In this document: positions 40,858-45,083 of the stretch, in pieces
Layout of the letters: the number at the start of each line of letters is the position of its first letter
Numbering within the stretch: the first letter of the stretch is position 1
From: Comamonadaceae bacterium
Lineage (GTDB): Bacteria > Pseudomonadota > Gammaproteobacteria > Burkholderiales > Burkholderiaceae_C
Direction: 5' to 3'
Length of the DNA: 45,083 bases
NCBI GenBank assembly: GCA_023259355.1
Contig: JAHFQI010000003.1
Location: 16,227 to 61,309, forward strand
Translations under genes and position numbers: made by a program
The notes under the pieces: generated by a model
Databases searched by the model: none
What the model was told of the DNA's origin: nothing
Seen by the model: the letters and a program-made list of their open reading frames with translations, nothing else

Positions 40858-41519
40858 TTGAGCAACTTTCTGAATTCGGGCCAGACATTGCCCAGCATGA
40901 TCGGGTGCGCTTCCTGCGTCGGGTGGATGCGGTCGGCCTGGAACAGGCGCGTGGAATCCGTGCCATCGGCCACGCCCTTGAGCAGGAACGGTACGACGGC
41001 GGCCTTGTGGGTCGTCGCAACCTGTTCGAAAACGCCGGCGAAGCGGCGACCATAGTCCGCGCCGTAATTGGGCGGCACCTGCATGCCGACCAGCAGCACC
41101 TTGGCGCCCGACTTTTGCACTGCCTGCGTCATCCAGCCCAGGTTGTCCGCAGTCAATTCCAGGGGCAGGCCGCGCAGCGCATCGTTGCCGCCCAGCTCGA
41201 TGATGACCACGGCCGGCTGGTGCTGCGCCAGCAGGGCCGCCAGGCGCGAGCGTCCGCCCGAGGTGGTGTCTCCGCTGATGCTGGCATTCACCACGCGGGC
41301 CGCAAGCTTCTCGCGCGCCAGCCGCTGCGCCAGCAGTGCCACCCAGCCGGTTCCGCGCGGCAGGCCGTATTCAGCGCTCAGCGAATCGCCCAGAACCAAG
41401 ACGACCTTGTCAGCGGGAAGCGGGGTCTTTTGCGGCGGCGTGACGGCCTTGTTCTGGGCAAGCGATGCCCCCATGTGCAAGGCGAACGCCGCAGTCGCGA
41501 TAAAGTGTCGTCGATTCAA
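40854..41519 (-). CDS. tesA: Periplasmic GDSL lipase/arylesterase, TesA-like
   Basis: 221-residue SGNH hydrolase. The block I motif LGDSLSAEYGL gives the nucleophile S46, GGND gives N112 and DRIHPT gives D196 and H199: a complete catalytic set. E. coli TesA is a periplasmic thioesterase I/protease I/lysophospholipase. The N-terminus NRRHFIATAAFALHMGASLA looks like a signal peptide with a twin-arginine motif, cleaved after A21. The start is TTG at 41519. It is divergent from the ABC ATPase gene with a 15-bp gap, as in E. coli tesA-ybbA. Confidence 0.93.
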   Translation of the reverse strand: MNRRHFIATAAFALHMGASLAQNKAVTPPQKTPLPADKVVLVLGDSLSAEYGLPRGTGWVALLAQRLAREKLAARVVNASISGDTTSGGRSRLAALLAQHQPAVVIIELGGNDALRGLPLELTADNLGWMTQAVQKSGAKVLLVGMQVPPNYGADYGRRFAGVFEQVATTHKAAVVPFLLKGVADGTDSTRLFQADRIHPTQEAHPIMLGNVWPEFRKLLK

Positions 41520-41534
41520 AACCCAAAGCCTTTC

Positions 41535-42221
41535 ATGTCCCTACCTGCCAGCGATGCCATCATTTCCGTGGAGCATGTCTTCAAATCCGTCACCGACTCC
41601 ACCGGCACACTGGACATTTTGCGCGATATTGATTTCGCACTGGCGCCGCGGGAAACCGCCGCCATCGTGGGCGCCTCGGGCTCGGGAAAAAGCACGCTGC
41701 TGTCCATCATCGCCGGGCTCGATACACCCACGCGCGGGACGGTGCGGTTGGCCGGGCAAAACCTGTTTGCGCTCAGCGAGGACGATCGCGCCGCGCTGCG
41801 GGCGCAGAAGGTGGGCTTCGTGTTCCAGAGCTTCCAGCTGCTGGGCAACCTGACCGCGCTGGAAAACGTCATGCTGCCGCTCGAACTGGCGGGCCGCAGG
41901 GATTCGCGCAAGGCGGCCACCGAGATGCTGGCCCGTGTGGGTCTGGCCGCGCGGCTCGGGCATTACCCCAAGGTGCTTTCCGGTGGCGAACAGCAGCGCG
42001 TTGCACTGGCGCGCGCCTTCGTGGTCCAGCCCGCCGTGCTGCTGGCTGACGAGCCTACCGGCAGCCTGGACTTCGCCACCGGCGAGACGGTCATGGAACT
42101 GATGTTCGACCTGAACCGGGAGCAGGGCACGACGCTGGTGCTGGTGACCCACGACCGCGGCATCGCGGCGCGCTGCGAACGGCGCATCACCGTCGAAGCC
42201 GGCCGGATCGTGGCCAACTGA
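41535..42221 (+). CDS. ybbA: ABC transporter ATP-binding protein, YbbA/LolD-like
   Basis: 228-residue ABC ATPase. Walker A is GASGSGKST (46-54), Q-loop Q97, signature LSGGEQQR (147-154), Walker B VLLADE (167-172), and H-loop H205. The sequence is of the MacB/LolD/YbbA group, which pairs with FtsX-like permeases. Divergence from tesA supports YbbA. In E. coli the permease gene ybbP follows; here rlmB follows after 56 bp, so the membrane partner must be encoded elsewhere or may be absent. Confidence 0.88.
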   Translation: MSLPASDAIISVEHVFKSVTDSTGTLDILRDIDFALAPRETAAIVGASGSGKSTLLSIIAGLDTPTRGTVRLAGQNLFALSEDDRAALRAQKVGFVFQSFQLLGNLTALENVMLPLELAGRRDSRKAATEMLARVGLAARLGHYPKVLSGGEQQRVALARAFVVQPAVLLADEPTGSLDFATGETVMELMFDLNREQGTTLVLVTHDRGIAARCERRITVEAGRIVAN

Positions 42222-42277
42222 CAACCGGCTGGCTGCCATCGACCGGGGCGTCCCTGCCTGCACCGATAATGCAGGGC

Positions 42278-43012
42278 ATGTCTTCCCCCAAAGTGCTTTT
42301 CGGCTTTCACGCCGTGGGCGTGCGCCTGAAAACCGCGCCCCAATCCATCATTGAAATCTATTACGAGACCACGCGGCGCGATGCGCGCATGCGCCAGTTC
42401 ATTGAACGCGCCACCGAAGCCGGTGCCCGCCTGATCGAGGCCGACGGCCTGCGCCTGTCCAAACTCTGCGGCAGCCACGGCCACCAGGGCGTGGCCGCGC
42501 GGGTGGAGCCGGTGCCGCAGATCAAGTCGCTCGACGACCTGCTAGACACCATCACCGAGCCGCCGCTGCTGCTGGTGCTCGACGGCATCACCGACCCGCA
42601 CAACCTGGGGGCCTGCCTGCGTGTGGCCGACGGGGCCGGCGCCCATGCCGTGATCGCGCCCAAGGACCACGCGGCGGGGATCAACGCCACGGTGGCCAAG
42701 GTCGCCAGCGGGGCGGCCGAGACCATGCCCTACTTCATGGTGACCAACCTGGCGCGCACACTGGGTGAATTGAAGGAGCGCAGCATCTGGATCACGGGCA
42801 CCAGCGACGACGCCCCCAAAACGCTTTACCAGGTGGACCTGAAGGGTCCGACGGCCCTGGTGCTGGGCGCCGAAGGCGACGGCATGCGCCAACTCACGCG
42901 CAAGACCTGTGATCAGCTCGTCAGTATCCCGATGCGCGGTGCGGTCGAGAGCCTGAATGTGTCGGTGGCCAGCGGCGTGTGCCTCTATGAGGCACTGCGC
43001 CAGAGAAGCTGA
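42278..43012 (+). CDS. rlmB: 23S rRNA (guanosine2251-2'-O)-methyltransferase RlmB
   Basis: 244-residue SPOUT (TrmH-family) enzyme methylating G2251 in the P-loop of 23S rRNA. An N-terminal substrate-binding domain (1-75) is followed by the knotted SAM domain with motif 1 [11 protein letters not shown] (102-112), motif 2 LGAEGDGM (196-203) and motif 3 [15 protein letters not shown] (217-231). E. coli RlmB has 243 residues, which supports the ATG at 42278 over the one at 42269. Confidence 0.95.
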   Translation: MSSPKVLFGFHAVGVRLKTAPQSIIEIYYETTRRDARMRQFIERATEAGARLIEADGLRLSKLCGSHGHQGVAARVEPVPQIKSLDDLLDTITEPPLLLVLDGITDPHNLGACLRVADGAGAHAVIAPKDHAAGINATVAKVASGAAETMPYFMVTNLARTLGELKERSIWITGTSDDAPKTLYQVDLKGPTALVLGAEGDGMRQLTRKTCDQLVSIPMRGAVESLNVSVASGVCLYEALRQRS

Positions 43013-43053
43013 ATCGGCATCACCCAAACCGGACTATTTCAGAGGAGTTGGCT

Positions 43054-43401
43054 TTGAATCTGACCGCATTGGCGCGCCACGGAGCACTGGGACTGGCCCT
43101 GGTGCTGCTGTCGGCCTGCACGCAGGAGCAGCAGAACAAGCTGGGCCGCGAGATCCAGAACTGGACCGGCACCAACGGCGTCCTGGAGATCTACGCGGGC
43201 GACAAGCTTGTGCGCCGCTTCCTGAAAATCGACAAGATCAGCACCGCCTTGGGCACCGATGACGGCAAGCCGCGCGCGTACCGGTACGGCTACGGGGTGC
43301 TCGATGAAAACCTGAACATGCAGGTGGACCCGGGCGAGAAGAAGGTGTACTTCGAGTTCAGCGACTACGTCAACGCCGTGTTTTTCGAAAACCCGCACTG
43401 A
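43054..43401 (+). CDS. Small predicted lipoprotein, hypothetical
   Basis: 115-residue protein with a signal peptide and lipobox LLSAC (C22), then a soluble domain of about 90 residues (REIQNWTGTNGVLEIYAG, YRYGYGVLDENLNMQVD) that I cannot assign. The TTG at 43054 is chosen because GAGGAG (43042-43047) lies 6 bases before it; a TTG at 43048 would touch the ribosome binding site. It follows rlmB by 41 bp and is convergent with the chrA pair. Confidence 0.7.
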   Translation: MNLTALARHGALGLALVLLSACTQEQQNKLGREIQNWTGTNGVLEIYAGDKLVRRFLKIDKISTALGTDDGKPRAYRYGYGVLDENLNMQVDPGEKKVYFEFSDYVNAVFFENPH

Positions 43402-43429
43402 AAAGGCGGAACCTCGTCACCCGAGGGGG

Positions 43430-44026
43430 TCAGACCAGCCCCACCGCGCCCAAAACGGCTCCCGCGCCGATCATCCACAGCAGGTGGAGCCGGGTGCGCC
43501 AGACCAGCAGCGTCGCGGCGGCGGTCAGCAGCCACAGGGGCCAGTCGCGCGCGGGCTCGTTTTTGGCTGCGGTCAGCAGCCAGCCGGTGGCGATCAGCAG
43601 CGCGATCACGATGGGGGCCATGCCGGTCTTGAAGGCGCGCACGGCACGCAGTTCGCGGTTCTTGTGCGCCCACCGCGTGGCGGTGTAGGTCAGGATGGAC
43701 GAGGGCAGCATGATTCCCGTCATGGCCATCAGCACGCCCAGAAAGGCCAGGCCCCAGGCGTGAGGCCCGGCCGCCAGGCCGCCGCCGGCGTTCAGGCCCA
43801 CATTCCAGCCCATGAGCGCGACGAACAGCACGTTGGGGCCCGGCGCGGCCTGCGCCAGCGCGATGCTGGAGGTGAATTGCGGGTCGCTCAGCCAGTGCTG
43901 TCCGGTCACCAGATAGCGGTGCATGTCGGGCGCGGTGGTGATGGCGCCCCCCACTCCAAGCAGCGAGAGCGCCGCAAAATGCGTGAACAGGCCGATCCAG
44001 TCTGCTTGCGTCATGACGATGCTCAT
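43430..44026 (-). CDS. ChrA family half-protein, second of a split pair
   Basis: 198-residue membrane protein, one half of a chromate transporter (CHR family). Motifs typical of the family appear: LSLLGVGGAITTAPDMHRYLV and ALAQAAPGPNVLFVALMGW. About six hydrophobic segments follow. The ATG at 44026 overlaps the stop of the partner gene as ATGA, so the two halves are coupled and likely form a heterodimer equivalent to full-length ChrA. The substrate in vivo may be chromate or another oxyanion; no chrB regulator is seen. Confidence 0.88.
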   Translation of the reverse strand: MSIVMTQADWIGLFTHFAALSLLGVGGAITTAPDMHRYLVTGQHWLSDPQFTSSIALAQAAPGPNVLFVALMGWNVGLNAGGGLAAGPHAWGLAFLGVLMAMTGIMLPSSILTYTATRWAHKNRELRAVRAFKTGMAPIVIALLIATGWLLTAAKNEPARDWPLWLLTAAATLLVWRTRLHLLWMIGAGAVLGAVGLV

Positions 44027-44634
44027 GCCTGGCCTTTCGTGCCGGCCTGAACGCCGAGCTTCACCCATGCCCACACGCATGCGGCGCCGCCAATGCCGAG
44101 CAACACCCAGATCAGCGGCCAGCGCAGCAGGGCAATCGCTACAAAGGTGAGCGCGGCCAGCGCCATGCACGCCGGCAGGCCCATGGCGTTCTTGCCCAGC
44201 GCGCTGATCAGCTTGAGGCCGGTCGCCGTGATCAGGCCGGCTGCCACGGCGCCCATGCCGCGCAGCGCGCCTTGCGCCACCGCCGTGTCCGCCACGCCGC
44301 TGTAGAGGGCCGCCAGCAGCAGCACGATGACCATGGGCAGGGCCAGCATGCCCGAGAGCGCCGCCATCGCGCCGGCCAGGCCAAAGTAGCGCCCGCCGAT
44401 CATCATGGACAGGTTGACCACGTTGGGTCCGGGCATGATCTGGGCCACCGCCCAGTCTTCCACGAACTGCTCGCGCGTCATCCAGCGCTTCTTTTCCACC
44501 ATTTCCCGCTGCACCACCGCGAGCACGCCGCCGAAGCCTTGCAGCGCCAGCATGGTGAAAGAGATGAACAGATCGGCCTTGGAGCCTGGGCGTTGGAGCG
44601 CCGCTTCGGCGGGGTTTGATGCGTCGGTGGGCAT
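44023..44634 (-). CDS. ChrA family half-protein, first of a split pair
   Basis: 203-residue membrane protein homologous to its downstream partner. Motifs: QGFGGVLAVVQREMVEKKRW near the N-terminus and VAQIMPGPNVVNLSMMIG after it, the two conserved CHR-family signatures. It is the first gene of the coupled pair; alternating inverted repeats lie about 35 bases before its ATG. Short-chain CHR pairs usually need both proteins to give chromate resistance. Confidence 0.88.
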   Translation of the reverse strand: MPTDASNPAEAALQRPGSKADLFISFTMLALQGFGGVLAVVQREMVEKKRWMTREQFVEDWAVAQIMPGPNVVNLSMMIGGRYFGLAGAMAALSGMLALPMVIVLLLAALYSGVADTAVAQGALRGMGAVAAGLITATGLKLISALGKNAMGLPACMALAALTFVAIALLRWPLIWVLLGIGGAACVWAWVKLGVQAGTKGQA

Positions 44635-44668
44635 CCGGCCATTATCCGTGGGGGACGGCCGCCCGCAG

Positions 44669-44688
44669 TGTGGCTAACCACAATGTGG
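44669..44688. repeat. Alternating inverted repeats upstream of chrA pair
   Basis: The segment reads TGTGG-CTAA-CCACA-A-TGTGG: three 5-base arms that can pair in two alternative ways (44669-44673 with 44678-44682, or 44678-44682 with 44684-44688). It lies 35-54 bases before the chrA start on the minus strand and may be an operator or a switchable hairpin. Confidence 0.4.
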
Positions 44689-44731
44689 CGCGGCATGGGA
44701 CCGGTGGCTGAACCGAAGGGGGCCCTGTGCC

Positions 44732-45083
44732 TTACACCGACATGCCGCCCGAGACTTCGATCACCGTGCCGTTGATGTAGCTGGCCTCGTCGCTTGCCAG
44801 AAAGGCGTAGACGTTGGCGATTTCCTCGGGCTGGCCCAGGCGGCGCAGCGGGACGCGGTGCTCCATTTCGGTGATGACCTTGTCCGGAATCGTCGAGAGG
44901 ATGGGCGTGGCGATGAAGCCGGGCGCCACGGCGTTGACGCGCACGCCCTTCGGGCCCAGTTCACGGCTCCAGGTCTTGGTGAAGCCGATCACGCCGAATT
45001 TGCTGGCGGCGTAGTTGGTCTGTCCGAAGTTGCCGTAGATGCCGACCACGGAACTGGCATTGAGGATGACGCCCGAGCCCTGC
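44732..45083 (-). CDS. SDR-family 3-oxoacyl-ACP / acetoacetyl-CoA reductase, 3' part
   Basis: The C-terminal 116 residues of a short-chain dehydrogenase; the gene runs past the window edge. The frame continues upstream of position 45049 as [17 protein letters not shown], so the GTG there is an internal valine. The catalytic Ser is in SSVVG (codon 45052-45050) and the catalytic Tyr and Lys are in YAASK (codons at 45013-45011 and 45001-44999). The C-terminus [15 protein letters not shown] is typical of FabG/PhaB enzymes. It could act in fatty acid or polyhydroxybutyrate synthesis; the N-terminal NADPH site is outside the window. Confidence 0.88.
   Translation of the reverse strand, partial: QGSGVILNASSVVGIYGNFGQTNYAASKFGVIGFTKTWSRELGPKGVRVNAVAPGFIATPILSTIPDKVITEMEHRVPLRRLGQPEEIANVYAFLASDEASYINGTVIEVSGGMSV

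Noticed and set aside
40905-41534. Upstream extension of the ABC ATPase frame (210 codons)
   Set aside because: It is antisense to tesA; the ATPase domain is complete from the ATG at 41535.

Overview
The window is a GC-rich, gene-dense chromosomal stretch whose gene content and order point to a betaproteobacterium of the order Burkholderiales, probably Comamonadaceae. This rests on the pairing of hisZ with purA, the order odhA-odhB-lpd-zapE, the run pilW-rodZ-ispG-hisS-yfgM-bamB-der-hfq-hflX-hflKC, and frequent TTG/GTG starts. I recognise no tRNA, rRNA, insertion sequence, prophage or CRISPR array. It reads as a core-genome region, not an island.

Layout. Positions 1-1231 (minus): the ribosome-associated protein YhbY followed by a coupled DXD glycosyltransferase-like gene. 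1253-6313 (plus): rlmE, ftsH (closed by a strong terminator), folP and glmM. 6601-13350 (plus): the 2-oxoglutarate dehydrogenase operon sucA-sucB-lpdA, then zapE. 13381-14136 (minus): a PP2C-type Ser/Thr phosphatase, divergent from a small YdcH-like gene coupled to a DinG/YoaA-type Fe-S helicase. bamD (minus) is divergent from rluD (plus). Then, all plus: scpB-rluB, ndk (with a one-base frameshift), rlmN, pilW, rodZ, ispG, hisS, yfgM, bamB, der, hfq, hflX, hflK, hflC, a DUF2065 gene, hisZ, purA and a phosphoribosyltransferase closed by a second strong terminator. From 37260: a PLP-dependent cystathionine-lyase-like gene, a DUF2189-like membrane protein, a 61-residue basic protein, tesA-mnmH (minus) divergent from a YbbA-type ABC ATPase, rlmB, a small lipoprotein, a split pair of ChrA half-proteins (minus) and the 3' part of a FabG/PhaB-type reductase cut by the window edge.

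Functionally most genes serve ribosome and RNA maturation (yhbY, rlmE, rluD, rluB, rlmN, rlmB, mnmH, der, hfq, hflX), envelope assembly and quality control (ftsH with hflKC, bamB, bamD, yfgM, rodZ, pilW, glmM) and central metabolism (2-oxoglutarate dehydrogenase, folate, purine, histidine, isoprenoids). ftsH and its regulators hflK/hflC lie in separate clusters, as do bamD and bamB.

I found no convincing new multi-gene system. The points most worth a second look are the ndk frameshift that removes the catalytic histidine, a perfect 16-bp palindrome between the PP2C gene and the YdcH-DinG pair, alternating inverted repeats upstream of the split chrA genes, and several leader or intercistronic hairpins (before sucA, before hfq, between hflX and hflK).
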